The notes under the pieces were generated by a model. The model made no database searches. It saw nothing but the letters and a program-made list of their open reading frames with translations, and had not been told where the DNA came from. Below, in pieces: positions 1 to 10,976 of a stretch of 64,000 nucleotides of DNA. The position numbers and the translations under genes are program-made. Source of the DNA: Topomyia yanbarensis (Eukaryota > Arthropoda > Insecta > Diptera > Culicidae); contig NC_080670.1 of the NCBI RefSeq assembly GCF_030247195.1, positions 209,734,546-209,798,545 on the forward strand, given 5' to 3'. Within the stretch, counting starts at the first letter, position 1. Each line of letters opens with the position of its first letter.

Positions 1-342
1 ATTCTGATATTATAATTATAAAATTCGACGATGGTCAGCTATCACGAAATTAGCAGTTATAACGTCACCATCGCAATCAGCGACCCCAAGAAGACGTTAT
101 AGGTCAATATATAAAAAAAAGAAATTTAGCCAAACTCAGTCGCTATATTAGGTCCGCCATTTTTAATTTGATAATTTTAACGTCAGAATCAAAATCAGCG
201 ACCCCGAAAACCTACTTGTAAGACGTTTTAAGCCAATATAAAAAACATGAAATTTAGCAAAGCTCAGTCACCATTAGAGATCCGCCATTTTGAATTTTAC
301 ATTTTCGACGTCAAAATCAAAATCAGCGTCGCAAAGGATTAA
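1..342. mobile_element. TTAA-flanked (piggyBac-type) MITE, left end outside window
   Basis: This is the right part of a short non-coding element also present at 52,116-52,489. Both copies share internal units of roughly 120-125 bp that begin with CAGCGACCCC and contain ATCCGCCATTTT; here the units start near 80 and 198, with a degraded third near 323. The right end reads CGCAAAGGA followed by TTAA at 339-342, matching the right end of the complete copy. TTAA target sites and ends of the form TTAA-CCCT are characteristic of piggyBac-type elements. There is no coding capacity, so it would be non-autonomous. The left terminus lies before base 1. Confidence 0.6.
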
Positions 343-1130
343 CTATTACGATTGTACAGGTCGGGAAATAACTATGTGACCGAAGTAATGTATCTGTAAC
401 TCCGGAACCAAAATTCAGATGTGGATAAAATCTAATACCAGTCAATGGAAGTATGGTATTTTTCATTTGAAATTAGATTTTGTTTGCCATGGAATTCCAA
501 ACATACTGAGGCAATATTCCTAGACTTGAAATACTCGCCGTGAATGACGTGTCTGGCAAGTGGAATTACGGTGACTCCCTAGAATCCGCTTGGATTACCG
601 CCTAAAGCACTACTATAATAGTACTCTTTACGGAACGGTCTCCTTTTTAGCTATTGGAATTTGATAAATGCAAAATAAAAATATTAACTATATTATATCT
701 TCATGAACGAATTTTGACAATCTATGATTTGTTGTTTGAGGCTATCTGATAACCACGTGGATGTTTGAGTTTGACACCGCGGTTATAAAATCGCATATGT
801 TAGCGTTTTATTGGCTGGGATATTTTTATGATAGCGAGATCGTTGATATGGATGATCGCGAAAAGCTTGAGAGTTTGTATGCTGTCATGCGTTTTTTTAT
901 TTGGTGGGCTTTTGAATATCGCGTGTACTAATACATTCTTATATCTGTGTGGTTGTTGTTGTTTTGAGCTAGAGACAGTGGAAGACTAAAATGTGGCATA
1001 CTTTCGAAAATTCTAGAGATTGCCATTAGTTTTCTCTTCTTAGCAAATTTATCACGAATTGATTAAATTGAACAGTAAGTGGACCCAACAGATACCTCTC
1101 TTACGGTTATTAAATTGCATAAATGCATTT
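343..1130. other. AT-rich stretch, no gene seen
   Basis: No open frame with protein-like composition and no splice-framed exon are visible on either strand. The part around 400-480 (GGAACCAAAATTCAGATG and on to TTTTTCATTTGAAA) has the look of a dispersed mosquito repeat, but I see no second copy in this window, so that remains a guess. Confidence 0.4.
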
Positions 1131-3240
1131 AACACCCCGCACATCCATCACGAACTGATGGGGTAAGTCTCACCTCAAATCACAAGACCACCGACCGACC
1201 GACCACCGTAAGTAACCCTCAAAAGGACCCCCTTCCCTTCAGCATCAACAGCACCGGCAGGGCATTGCACGCATTAGAGAAAGGTGGCCGGTCCCGCGCG
1301 GATTAGCCGCGCCGACTGTGTGCCGTATATGCACACCTCTAAGTACCAGCACCGTGCAACCAGAGAATTCCATACCGGGAAAAAATAGGTTAGCAAGGAA
1401 AAAGCGCAGCCTCCGTCCGCCAGCCAGCCACGGTAGCAGGCTAAAAAGATCGAAAACCGGTGGAGGTTTGATTTAGAAAAAGGAAAACGCCGAGTCCATT
1501 GGAATAGAAGCGCAACGATCGCCTATCGGTTATTACTTCTGTGACCTCCTTACGATCTGGTATGAGTGAGCCATTGATGGTGTGTGTGTATGTATGTGCG
1601 AGCGAGAGCAAGCATTCAAACAGTTTTCTAGTTGTGCATCGAAGATGCACATTAGAGCCGACTCCGATAATAATTGAAGCCGGGGAAATGCAGGGGATTT
1701 CTCACATTTTTCGCTAATAACGATGACTGGTTTTTTTTTATTTCGCCGAGGATAAGTTTCGGGTGAAAGTGAGAGCTAATCCACGAGTCTTTGAGGGGGT
1801 GATTTCTGTCACATCATCCCAATCATCATCATCATCATCGGGCGCATCGTTATTATCTTCGATTGTTCCGAGGGAAAGTAGCCGACAGTTGGGAAGGCCA
1901 CCACGCCTGACACTATGGAATAACGGGACCGACCACACACCACCCGAAGGGGTGTCAGAGGAGGGACCTTCCTTGCTTGGCCGGGCCATGCAAAGATCGG
2001 GATGATTTCATTGACCTATTGGTGCTGGTGGGCTTGCACTCCCAGGCGGTTTCAGCCTTTTTCATATCTTTCCAACTTTTACTACTTCTTCGTGGTGTTT
2101 TCGTCGTCATCGTCGTCTTCGTCGTTGTTATTGCGGTGAGAGCCAAGGCGCCTGTGAGAAACGAAGATCGTGGGATTCGTTCGGGGCACCGATAGCGCGA
2201 TCACACTGTCCCATGCCCATGCATGGAAAGTGACTTCGATCTTTGATCGGAGATCAGTCACGGGTCTTTTTCTACCCTTCCCCCGATCTTCCTCCTACCA
2301 CCAGCAGCATCAGCATCAGCTGGATAATTGGATTCGAATTTGGTGAGCTTTCACCGAACTGGGTCAGCGGGTTTCGCCATTATGTCACACGGTCAAACTG
2401 AAAACGAACATTCGATATGCCGCCGCCGCCGTCGCAGCCGGGAGACTTTCTACACACACACACACGATCGCTACGGTAGTAAACAGCATTTCTTTGTTCC
2501 GACCCTAACCTCGAATGAGTTCCAACAAATCATCACACTCATCGTTCGCTGTTTAACCGCACAATTTGTTGGGCAATAACTTCGTTTTTTACGATCACTC
2601 TTTTTCCCTCTCAGAATACGATCTTCGCCGGATCCGTCCGTACCCAGGGGGAACAATACTTCTTAGCAAAAACACGTGATGTTTGTAGCTCTCGCAATTA
2701 CAACCACATGAAGCATCAAGAAGTTTAGAATCCGCAAAGAAACGAAAGCCGGGGCGAAAAAAAAGCTTCTCTCAACTGGATTAGACCCGGCGAGCAGATA
2801 TATTATCCTTTTAATAGCCTCGACCCAAACAACTTCCTCATTTGTGCGGGATTTTTCCTAACAAAAATTTTTGCATGCTGCTCTCTCGCGTCGACCAGAG
2901 GAAGAACAAGTAAGTTCAAGTTCATAATGTTCTATAGTCGACTCATCCCGCGAGTCATGCCCTCACTAACCCCTCCTCCTCCTCCTCCTCCTCAACATGC
3001 CTTTAATTCATCAAGGCGCGTTCACGATGGGATCGGTAATGGATGGGAAAATATCGCAGAGTGGATTCGGTTCGCGGCAGCTGAAGGAAAATGATGCAGC
3101 TCGTTTATGGCCGTGTCGGAAACATTACAGCGCCTGCAGCGATTGGAGCTTTCGGCAAAACTTGACTCACCCGGTGTGCGCGTCTGTGTGTGTGTGTGTC
3201 GGAAGGTAGTTCAGTTGAATCTTGAGGAACGAATGCAGCT
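1131..3240. other. Unique microsatellite-rich island, no gene proved
   Basis: Base composition is balanced and CpG is common, unlike the AT-rich surroundings. The island holds short simple repeats: (ATC)n at 1,822-1,840, (AC)n at 2,453-2,465, (CCT)n at 2,971-2,992 and (GT)n at 3,185-3,199. Several open frames of 60-80 codons overlap on both strands, but they are rich in Ser/Arg/Pro runs from the simple repeats and none is bounded by convincing splice sites plus a start. No transposon relic is recognisable. Islands like this can carry enhancers or UTR exons; nothing here decides between these. Confidence 0.45.
2971..2992. repeat. (CCT)n microsatellite
   Basis: Seven uninterrupted CCT units, lying within the unique island and about 200 bp before a (GT)n tract. 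Confidence 0.9.
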
Positions 3241-4637
3241 ATTTGACTTCTGAGCTGGTTTGGTGATCTGACTTGAAACTACGAGCTGGTCGAGGTTTAG
3301 CTCTTTTGGAAACTGATATTCGCACAGAATTAAAAAATAAATTCTTTTTGGTTTGCTTTGTTTGGTTTTTATAATTTAAAATTCGACTCGATCGGAATCA
3401 ATACAAAATAACATAAAATTTTGGAAAATTCGAAAATCTACTTATGCTGAAAATGCATTACTCTACGGTTCGGGACTATTCCAGGAGCCAAAAAAACCCT
3501 ACTCTAATCCGAGAATTCATACAAACGATATAAAAAAGCAATCGATTTTGAAAAAAAAAAAAATAAAAGAATGCGAAAAATTTAGGTTAAGTAAGTCTTC
3601 GTAAAAGTTGTACATTTTTAAGTATACACACATCTTTATAAAATATACCAAACTCGTCGGAATGATATTTGATAAAAATATTTAAAAATTATTCTATTTG
3701 GACTTGTCCATAAATAAATTTTTCGATACATTGAAAGTAGCGAAGACAGTGACTTGGCGTCTTCAGCAAACATGTTCGCGACAACAATCTGCGCAACTTT
3801 GCTGAAGAGCTCATAACATTTGTTAAAAAAATTTAGTTATAAAATCTCAATTTTAGGGGTATTAATAACTAAAAATACAACATCAGAAAGGCGTCACATT
3901 TTGATTAATCGTACCGATAACACCATTGTACAAAGATATCAAAGAAATGTATAAAAATAGCTCATGATAAAAAGAAGGAAAATATCCACAGAGTGTTTAC
4001 ACTAATAACTTCAAATATTGTAAAAGTGTAAACATGATTTGATTTACTATAATTAAATCATGTTCGTATTCAGGTTTCTTAATTGGTCCATCCGATCCAC
4101 TGACCCTTCCACAAAGTAGCTGTCGGCCAAATAGCGTTCTGTCTAGCGGCATGCGACCAAATGACTGGACACCATGGCTTGCGATTTTATATGATGCTTT
4201 TGAAGTTTTTCAAATCAAATCGGTTTTGTTTCAAGAAATTAACAAAAATAAATTAAAATTTTTGCGTGTTTTATTGATGAAAAGTCTGTGGTAAACAAAC
4301 AAAACATTCACAACCACTTTAGTTTTAAATGGGTTAAAGGTCTAAAACCAAAAAAAATGAATTATTTGTTTAATTCGAATGGTGGGTCCGCTCCCGTCAA
4401 ACCTTTGTTAACTAAGCAAGGGCCCGGAAATCGACAGTCTTCATTAGCTCTATCACTCACCAAAGTACGATGAATAATGAGCTAAACTTAGACACCAGAC
4501 GATAATAAAAACCCGGGCCTAGGTACCAGGCAGGGAAAATTAAATAAATCAAATGTTTTGGGTTTAGTTTTAGAATCAGGACGCGATCACTGTCGCCAAT
4601 GCGATAATCAACTGTTCTTTCTGGAAAGTCATCAAAT
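3241..4637. other. AT-rich degenerate dispersed-repeat debris
   Basis: A-rich and T-rich runs and stop codons in all frames. The passage around 3,740-3,830 (GACTTGGCGTCTTCAGCAAA, then GCTGAAGAGCTCAT) has internally mirrored pieces like repeat debris. I see no gene, RNA gene or element ends. Confidence 0.4.
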
Positions 4638-4710
4638 CCCAGGGATAGCATAAGGGCCGAAGTCCCAAGGGTTGCAGGTTTGAATCTTGCCTCTGGGGAG
4701 ATTTTTTTTA
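4638..4710 (+). mobile_element. tRNA-derived SINE head or tRNA pseudogene
   Basis: A box A-like TAGCATAAGGG lies at 4,646-4,656 and a box B-like GGTTTGAATCT at 4,678-4,688, the usual internal RNA polymerase III promoter pair. The ends CCCAGGG (4,638) and CTCTGGG (4,691) can form a seven-pair acceptor-like stem with one G-T pair, and the T-arm GCAGG/CTTGC pairs around the box B loop. An eight-T run follows at 4,702-4,709, a potential Pol III stop. The tRNA-like part is about 61 nt, too short for a working tRNA, so a SINE head or pseudogene is the better call. No second copy is visible here to prove a SINE. Confidence 0.5.
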
Positions 4711-5339
4711 CATAACTGCTTTCGCTTAACTCACCATTTCGATCTGCTTTCTGCGTTGGATACCACCAAAAATTCTTAACGATAAGCAGTTTTTCGCACG
4801 TATTTTTCTCACTTAGTAGACCCGGACGAAACTTGTACGAAGGTGTTGACAATGCAGTATGGTAGCGCGATAATTTCGCGGCTTCGAACCTCGTGTAAGT
4901 AAGTGTAAGGAAAACAATAGATATATTATGTTACAGGATTAACTTCTTCCCATGTCTTTAATATTTTAATTTTCCAAATCAGTATCTACTCATTCATGTT
5001 TTCTGTTTTACGGAAACAGTGGATTTTGTATAATTTTCCTTCAGATGCGAAAATTTCTTCTCTTATGATACTGCGAAAAGATTATGTCTGCTGTTACATT
5101 GTCGCGAAAAGTCTACAAACAAACAAAAACATGCCCTTCTTTTGCTGGCCGAAGTAGGTGAAATATTACCAATTTCTGCCCACGAATGGGAACATTTCAA
5201 ACTCATATAGTCCTAGAAGTTATTATAGAGAACTACATATCTTGTTGGTGTTTTCAACAAAGTTATTGAGAATGTTCCAGAACCGATACTATCCCAATAG
5301 TAGGTCAAATTCAGTGATAATAATCGGTAGAAAATTCCT
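4711..5339. other. No gene seen
   Basis: A weak second box B-like GCTTCGAACCT occurs at about 4,880. An incidental minus-strand open frame over 4,457-4,852 has no recognisable domain and spans the tRNA-like module. Otherwise AT-rich with no element ends. Confidence 0.35.
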
Positions 5340-5860
5340 ACCACCTAATTTGAGGCAGCTCAGATATCAATGTGAGAGGCACAGAAGTACACATCTGCTC
5401 AAAATCGCCCAACATCCGCACGTTCTGGCAGGCAAGATGTGTTAGATGTAGTTCTCTGCGCCGACAGTATTACGCATGAAATGGTAAAGTGGCTCGTATG
5501 CAATGAGCTCGTGCCGTCGCTATCTGATCATATATACATTGTCTTTGATTATTTCAACATTTCATTAGATATCGCCACAATCCACGAACTGAGACCTCTA
5601 CGAAGGAGGCTTGGCGGCTAGACTTCAAAAGTATTTTCTAACGATTGAATCTCTAAGTCACTTGCATAAAACGAACTCACTTATAACAGCAGCATACCAT
5701 GAGACTTGTCCGATCCGGATTATGCGTGCTTCTAGATAGGCGGATCGAAGGCATACAAGTTGGCTCGTAACGAGACTAGTCGATTAAATAAGTTACTTTT
5801 GAAATCGAAAGGCTACCACTGGTGAAAACTTATCTGACGAAGATGAAGGACTCAATTGTC
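5340..5860 (+). pseudogene. Non-LTR retrotransposon relic: end of AP-endonuclease and linker to RT
   Basis: Translated in pieces on the plus strand, the stretch from about 5,437 reads DVVLCADSITHEMVKWLVC, then a Ser-Leu-Ser-Asp-His run and YIVF. That is the C-terminal end of an APE-type endonuclease, whose SDH motif carries a catalytic His. A second piece near 5,690 reads AAYHETCPIRIMRASR, matching the Glu-Ser-Cys-Pro linker between endonuclease and reverse transcriptase in RNase H-bearing non-LTR elements. Frameshifts and stops separate the pieces, so it is dead. The RT and RNase H pieces at 6,500-7,060 on the same strand are probably the same element, parted by MITE insertion. Clade (LOA or I group) is inference. 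Confidence 0.65.
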
Positions 5861-6024
5861 TTTTTGACACACACACACACATGTTCCAGGCTACGCAGCC
5901 ATCGCCGACAATTTGTTATTCTGAATCATAGGCATTTGGTCGTAGAATTGTGGCTACAGAATCGATCAAATGAGCGCTTGGAAATTTTGCTCCATATTAC
6001 TCATTCAAAAAAGATGGAATCATG

Positions 6025-6495
6025 TTGTGATTTTTTGTGTTTCGAATTCATCTCGTTAGTAACTAGCACCATCTGGATGTCTAGTTAGACCATGTATCTA
6101 AAGTAGTACCCAAATTAGCACTAGTTAGACACAAAAAATCCAAACAGTTTACACGACACATTTGAACGCCTAAAGCATCTGACTTGTCCCGAGTGATGTC
6201 CCGGGAAGCAAATATAGAAGCTCTGGTTTGCTGACGAGAAAATCAAAACGATGCCTTTTGGCTAGGGAACCAAACGCCTGGCATTATGCAATATTAATTC
6301 CGAAAAGGGTTAATTGCATTAAACCATTTTTCGCATTAGGTGAACAGGAGCTAATTTAAATTAAGTTGTGATTTGTTGTGTTTCGAATTCATCTCATCAG
6401 TAAATAGCACCATTTGGGGGTGCGAACTGTTTGGATTTTGGTGTCTAACTAGTGTTAATTTGTGTACTAATTTAGATACATCTTCTAACTAGACA
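6025..6495. mobile_element. MITE family B, two facing copies or one split copy
   Basis: Two related segments, about 6,036-6,145 and 6,366-6,490, start with TTTCGAATTCATCTC and a TCAGTAA/TTAGTAA motif. The second carries the reverse complement of the GTCTAGTTAGA..ATGTATCTAAA..TAGTA..CCAAATTAGCACTAG block found in the first. The same family is complete at 50,122-50,447. There is no protein. The pair lies between the endonuclease relic and the RT relic of the neighbouring non-LTR element, as expected for a later insertion. Confidence 0.6.
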
Positions 6496-6499
6496 GATG

Positions 6500-7060
6500 A
6501 ATATCTGCAGATGTCCTCAAAGTGGTGTGCTGTCACCACTTTTGTGGAACCTTGTCGCCGATTGGCTTGAAGAGGTTGAATTTCCGATATATGCGTTTTT
6601 CTGACATGCAAGTCTTACGTGTTGTTGGACAATGGTGTCTATCAGTTAATCTAAATGACACATCAATGTAGTTTTAAATGCAACGAAGGAATAAAACCGG
6701 AGCTCGTTCCTTGACTCTAAATGTTCTGCCCACATTGATTTCAGAATCAAGAGCGCTTTCCAGGCTTTTGGTTAATGCAGACATGCTTTCGGAAAATTAT
6801 GGCGACTAAAACCCAAGTACATTCAGTGGGTTTAAAAAACAATCGTTTGACCAAAACTGGCATGCCGATGGCTTGTGTGGTGATCGGAAGGAAAAAGTCA
6901 TAATAATCCAACAACAATTATCAGCAGATTTTTTGTTGGATGACCGAGCAGGTGCTGGTGTCTATTGTCTAATTTTGTGGTTCTTCGAGCAGAAAACTCG
7001 ATCAAAATGATATTTTTTGCAGTTCCAAGCTATGCAAAATTTACTTCCCAAAGGAAAAAA
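6500..7060 (+). pseudogene. Non-LTR retrotransposon relic: RT palm and RNase H start
   Basis: From 6,509 the plus strand reads RCPQSGVLSPLLWNLVADWL, the conserved Pro-Gln-Gly-Gly-Val-Leu-Ser-Pro block of non-LTR reverse transcriptases; about 15 codons on, YAFF sits where the catalytic Tyr-Ala-Asp-Asp box belongs, both Asp lost, followed by a stop. At about 6,940-7,040 a piece reads DDRAGAGVYC and, after a gap, QFQAMQNLL, matching the start of an RNase H domain (GAGV.., then FQAE..AI). The order EN, RT, RNase H across 5,340-7,060 fits one element of the LOA/I group. The catalytic centre is destroyed. Confidence 0.65.
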
Positions 7061-7099
7061 AATAATTGGATTGAACAAATTCGGACGTGCCTAACATAG

Positions 7100-7300
7100 A
7101 TGAAGTCACATTTTTGTGTTCCGAATTTATCTCATCAGTAACTACCGCCAAATTAGCGCTAAGCTAGGCACTAAATCCAAATAAACACACAACTTATGTG
7201 AACACCTGAAGTAGTTGGCTCATCGCGAGTGATGTCTCGGGAAGCAAGCACAAAAGCTCCGATTTGTTGATAGGAGAGCGAAAACGAACTCGTAGTTTGG
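7100..7300. mobile_element. MITE family B, partial copy
   Basis: This shares with 6,036 and 50,122 the TTCCGAATTTATCTCATC..AGTAACTA start, the CCAAATTAGCGCTA block and the downstream GAGTGATGTC..GGGAAGCAAGCACAAAAGCTC block. One terminus is missing or too diverged to see. Confidence 0.55.
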
Positions 7301-7344
7301 ATTTGTCGTCCAGCTGGTTCCAAGTTTCTATTGCACTTTAGATA

Positions 7345-7790
7345 TGAGTGAACAATGACGTCGATTTATCGAAAGCCTTCGACAAAGTTCCCTATCGTTT
7401 TGCAGCCGAAAAAATAAAACATCAGTCTGCCTGACTGGCCAGTGCAGTGGATCTGAAGGGCCCTGACGGGTCGAAATGCATCTTTCGACAATTCCTCGGG
7501 TGTGCCATAAGGAAGTCATTTAGGCCCACTGATATTCGTGTTATTCATCAACGACCACTGCAAGCTACTTAAGTCTTCTAAACTGATGTACGTTAAGAAT
7601 TTCAAGGTTGTTAAGGTGATAATATCACTCCTGGGCTGCCGCACACTTCAGTCTGATATCGACCCGGTCACGGAGTTGTGTCAAATCAACAGGATGGAAG
7701 TTAACATAGACAAATACTTCCTTCGACTACAGAATCGCATCGACAACCATTCGTTGAATACAATATTTTTAACCCTTTCGAGTGTAAATT
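7345..7790 (+). pseudogene. Jockey-type reverse transcriptase fragment
   Basis: From 7,360 the plus strand reads VDLSKAFDKVPYRFAAEKIK, matching the first catalytic Asp region (DxSKAFDxV) of Jockey/CR1-type RTs. After stops and frame changes it reads FDNSSGVP, GS, and LGPLIFVLFIND, matching S-G-V-P-Q-G-S-x-L-G-P-L-L-F. The catalytic YADD box is replaced by the equivalent of MYVKNFK near 7,580. The fragment is therefore dead. The family differs from the RNase H-bearing relic just upstream: the motif here is GSxLGPLxFxLFIND, there GGVLSPLLW. Neither element end is visible. Confidence 0.75.
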
Positions 7791-8220
7791 TGGAACATAA
7801 TTTTTCCTACATTGAAATGAATTAGGGTAGATTTGAATTTGAGTGTTGACTGGGATAGATGAAACATGAAATTCTAAAATTAAATTTCAGGTCACATGAA
7901 TGTGACAAAATAGCACATGCTCATAATAGTGCATTTGGCACGACTTAAAATCTACTATCCAGATTTCGAAACCAAAGATCTCAGCATTTTGGAACAAACG
8001 AAATAGCTTTAAATTATCAAAATCGACTTTTTTTAAAGCACGCCTTTTTCACCCACGTTTAAGTTGACCTCCAGCCCTTTCAATATGAGTACTAGACCTT
8101 TTCTTGCATAAATATTTGAACCTGCTTTTTCCCTATCAAGCAGAACTGAAAACCGCCTATTCGCGGCCTGTATTAGTATATAATTGTCCGGAAAATTAGT
8201 AGCTTTTCACCTTGGTACTG
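7791..8220. other. No gene seen
   Basis: AT-rich sequence with scattered stops; the part at 7,880-8,000 has repeat-like texture (GTCACATGAATGTGAC is a short inverted repeat). No feature can be assigned. Confidence 0.4.
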
Positions 8221-10119
8221 TGAATGAATCTTCAACCCGCAATTTTCAAGGAAATCATGAGAAACAGCACCCGTTCAAATCGATTCATGCTAATCGAAGA
8301 CCCAGGCCAAACACTCAAGCGCATCGCTTTCGAGAGCCTTCCCCCGAGCCAAAGTAGGAATAAAAAAAAGTGTGTCACTAAGCCGTTCTTCATCACTTCC
8401 CAGAAGAGCGATGTCAGCGCGTTGTTGTACGTCCAAACATCAACAACTACAACAACAACAACTGGTGCCGCCGCCGGAATGTGGATGTGCAACCTAACCA
8501 ACTCTTCTGGTATGGTTTAGGAGAAGGAACGACGGTCACAGTACCATCAAACGAGATCTCGGAGACCCCTAGCCTGCCAACCCGGCAGCCCGCCAGCACA
8601 TTCTACACACTTTTTCGAGGCCGATTATGGGCCGAACATCTCCGCGTGTCGTCGTCGCCGTCGACGATAGATGCTTTTCCCTCTTGTTCAAGGCAGCAAC
8701 CGGACTGACCAAGGGGAACTGGACAGAGTGTGGCTTCTTCAACCTCGAACCGCACTGGACCGGAACGGGACTCCTCGGGAGAAATTGGAGGCCACGCGGG
8801 GAGTTCGCACATCTACCCAGTTTCCTCTCCTTTCCTCGTACATAAAAACACACACACTAACATGATCTCGCATCGATCCATTGGCCACATTCGAAAGCAT
8901 CCGCCTTTCCCGGGGAGGAAGCAAGTGATTATATTCACATTCGTTTATATATATACATATAGAAATAATGGTAAGGAAAGCGTTCTCTTTTTTCCTCTCG
9001 CACACATATCGGGAGGTCGGGCTCACAAGTCAGCGAACGATCGCGAGATCGCAAGTATGCTGCACTTAGCGCACAGCACGGGTTCAAACGCGAGCCACCC
9101 TCCCCGCAAATCCCACCAACCAGCCCCAACCAACCAAGCTCGGGGAGTTCTTTGTGAAATCACCTAAAAACTGTAAGCCGAAGCCGAAGCCAAAGACCGG
9201 ACCGAAGAAAGTAAACATTACATCAGCAACTAGCGGCGGATCGGTGGGGGAGGGTGAGGGCTCCTCTCCACCTTCATCACCATCAGGTGTACAATGACAC
9301 ATGAGTCACATGAACATGATCGATGCTGCATCCGCTCTCGCTGCACACACGACGGTTAAGACGACAGCGACGATGACGACGAATCATGAGGTGTTTTGTT
9401 TGCTCAACCGCAGCAAAAGATGGTCATCCCAATAGGTCACCGCATTCCAGGAAGGAATTTGTGAAAGTTAGAAACCCTGCTGCCGCTCACCGTGTGTCCT
9501 CCTCGGTCGCACACATCCCGCAAGAACCGTGGAAGATTGCAGAAAAATAAGCATCTCACCGCGCACCACTGGCATACCGGGACCGGGTGGGTTTTGAAGC
9601 AGCAGGCTCAACCTGCTGCTACCGCCACGAGATTCCACGTGCACCTTCGTGACCGTCATTATTCCGGCAGGGAGACTGGATGGAATATTAAAATTTTTTC
9701 TCCGCGCGCGCATGCCAGCAAGCAGTCGTCATCTTCTCATTCTTCTTCTTTAATGTAGAAGTAATTAATTCGTTTGGATTTACATACGCAAATTGTGGCA
9801 AATTCATACTCACTACCAGGGAGGGATACGGACTGGATAGTTGGCATGCGACAATAAATGAGAAGCGGGGCGATTATGCACACACGTGACTTGATCCAGT
9901 CCCGTGAACGGGATGGAATGTGCTGAGATTCGTTCAAACAAATGACAAGGTCCCTCTGTAAAATTCTGCAATTCGGGAGAACACTTGAAACCTCACTTCA
10001 CCAAACCGTGACACAGAGGGACGGGGAGGTGTGGTTTGTGGACAAGCGGAAAAGCGATGATCGATGGCATGGGAAAATTTTTGCCTCTATCGGTGAAACT
10101 CGATGCTGATGATGAGTGA
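8221..10119. other. Unique GC-balanced island with microsatellites
   Basis: CpG-containing, repeat-poor DNA with (CAA)n at 8,441-8,462, short CA tracts and many overlapping 60-145 codon frames on both strands. The overlap on both strands, and the Ser/Pro/Arg-rich composition, argue that these frames are composition effects. The longest, 8,730-9,167 plus, starts at a non-canonical position and has no domain. No transposon homology is visible. Function unknown; candidate regulatory or UTR sequence. Confidence 0.4.
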
Positions 10120-10976
10120 GAAAGTGTGGAACCAGCGGGGAATGGCTTTAGGTTGTTCTTAGCTGGAATGGGGACTTTTGAGCTCAGAGTCCTCATAGAG
10201 GAGACAATAGCCACTCGTGGTGTACTCAAACCCCAGCAAGGTGGTCAATAGGATTGCAGCACTAGTTGAGCAATAGTCCTGTATACTAACATTTGGCTGT
10301 GAAGTCTGTGAAATCTTAAGTTCAAATTCCTCAACAGAATGTAGTTCCAAGGTTTTCCTTGAGCTGTTGACAAAAAGCCTGTTGTATTCTGAAAAATAAA
10401 GCTACAAAATGTTTACAGAAATCAAATTATCACGATTGTTACTTACTTGTACTGGTAACTGTAGATGACAATCGAAACTTCTCGCCATTGCATATCAGCA
10501 AACATTCAGGATCGTGTTCACAAATATATATTATTCTTTCTCAATAATTTCTATTTTCTATCGTATTCAGATACTCTCCAATATTATAAAGATTATACTC
10601 ACATTTAGCTGCTGATAGAATTTCTTCCCAATATCAAATGTTGGGCCTTCCGTTCTCTTTTATAAGTTCAGAAACTTGAAAAAGCCTCCAGTTCCAACCC
10701 TGTCATGTCCGGTTACGTCGGAATAAGACGAATCCTGTCCAGAAAACAAATGGTGCCATGTTCTGAAAAACCAACAAAGTTTATTTTAGGTATTTTTCTT
10801 CAAATTTGTGGTTCCATTTCAACGCAATCGTGTTCCATCCTATCTACAAGCTATAGCCAAAAAATCCAATCACAAGCTGGTATGGAAGCTACTTGGTGAC
10901 AATTGGAAAGTGTGGAATCAGCTGGGAATGGCTTTAGGTTGTTCTTAGTTGGGAATGGGTGCTTTTAAGCTCAGAG
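10120..10976. repeat. About 70-bp direct repeats flanking a 716-bp segment
   Basis: Segment 10,120-10,189 and segment 10,906-10,976 are near-identical: both run from GAAAGTGTGGAA through GGCTTTAGGTTGTTCTTAG to CTCAGAG. The 10,190-10,905 interval between them carries the gene-like fragment described separately. The structure fits a local tandem duplication of a unit of about 786 bp with one partial flanking copy, or an insertion whose ends are direct repeats. No LTR hallmarks (TG..CA with target duplication) are evident. Confidence 0.75.
10159..10895 (-). pseudogene. Unidentified spliced gene fragment, copy 1
   Basis: On the minus strand, an exon ending at 10,447 (reading CEHDPECLLICNGEKFRL) meets donor GTAAGTAA. 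A 58-nt intron (10,389-10,446) with a TTTTTCAG acceptor follows, and the next exon continues in phase as KYNRLFVNSSRKTLELHSVE, through a VSIQDYC motif, to a stop at 10,159. Upstream lie a second donor, GTGAGTATAA at 10,602, and a TTTTTCAG acceptor near 10,768. A diverged copy at 15,420-15,895 keeps both donors. The earlier exon has stops, so this copy is broken or my exon borders are wrong there. I do not recognise the protein; the DYC followed by a hydrophobic run loosely suggests an ectodomain next to a membrane helix, but that is speculation. Confidence 0.45.

Noticed and set aside
4853..4910. Second tRNA-like module (GCTTCGAACCT as box B)
   Set aside because: The only box A-like sequence is 18 nt upstream, too close for a Pol III promoter.
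8730..9167. 145-codon plus-strand open frame
   Set aside because: Overlapped by open frames on the other strand and in other frames, low-complexity Ser/Pro/Arg composition, no splice limits and no domain. Best explained by the balanced base composition of the island.
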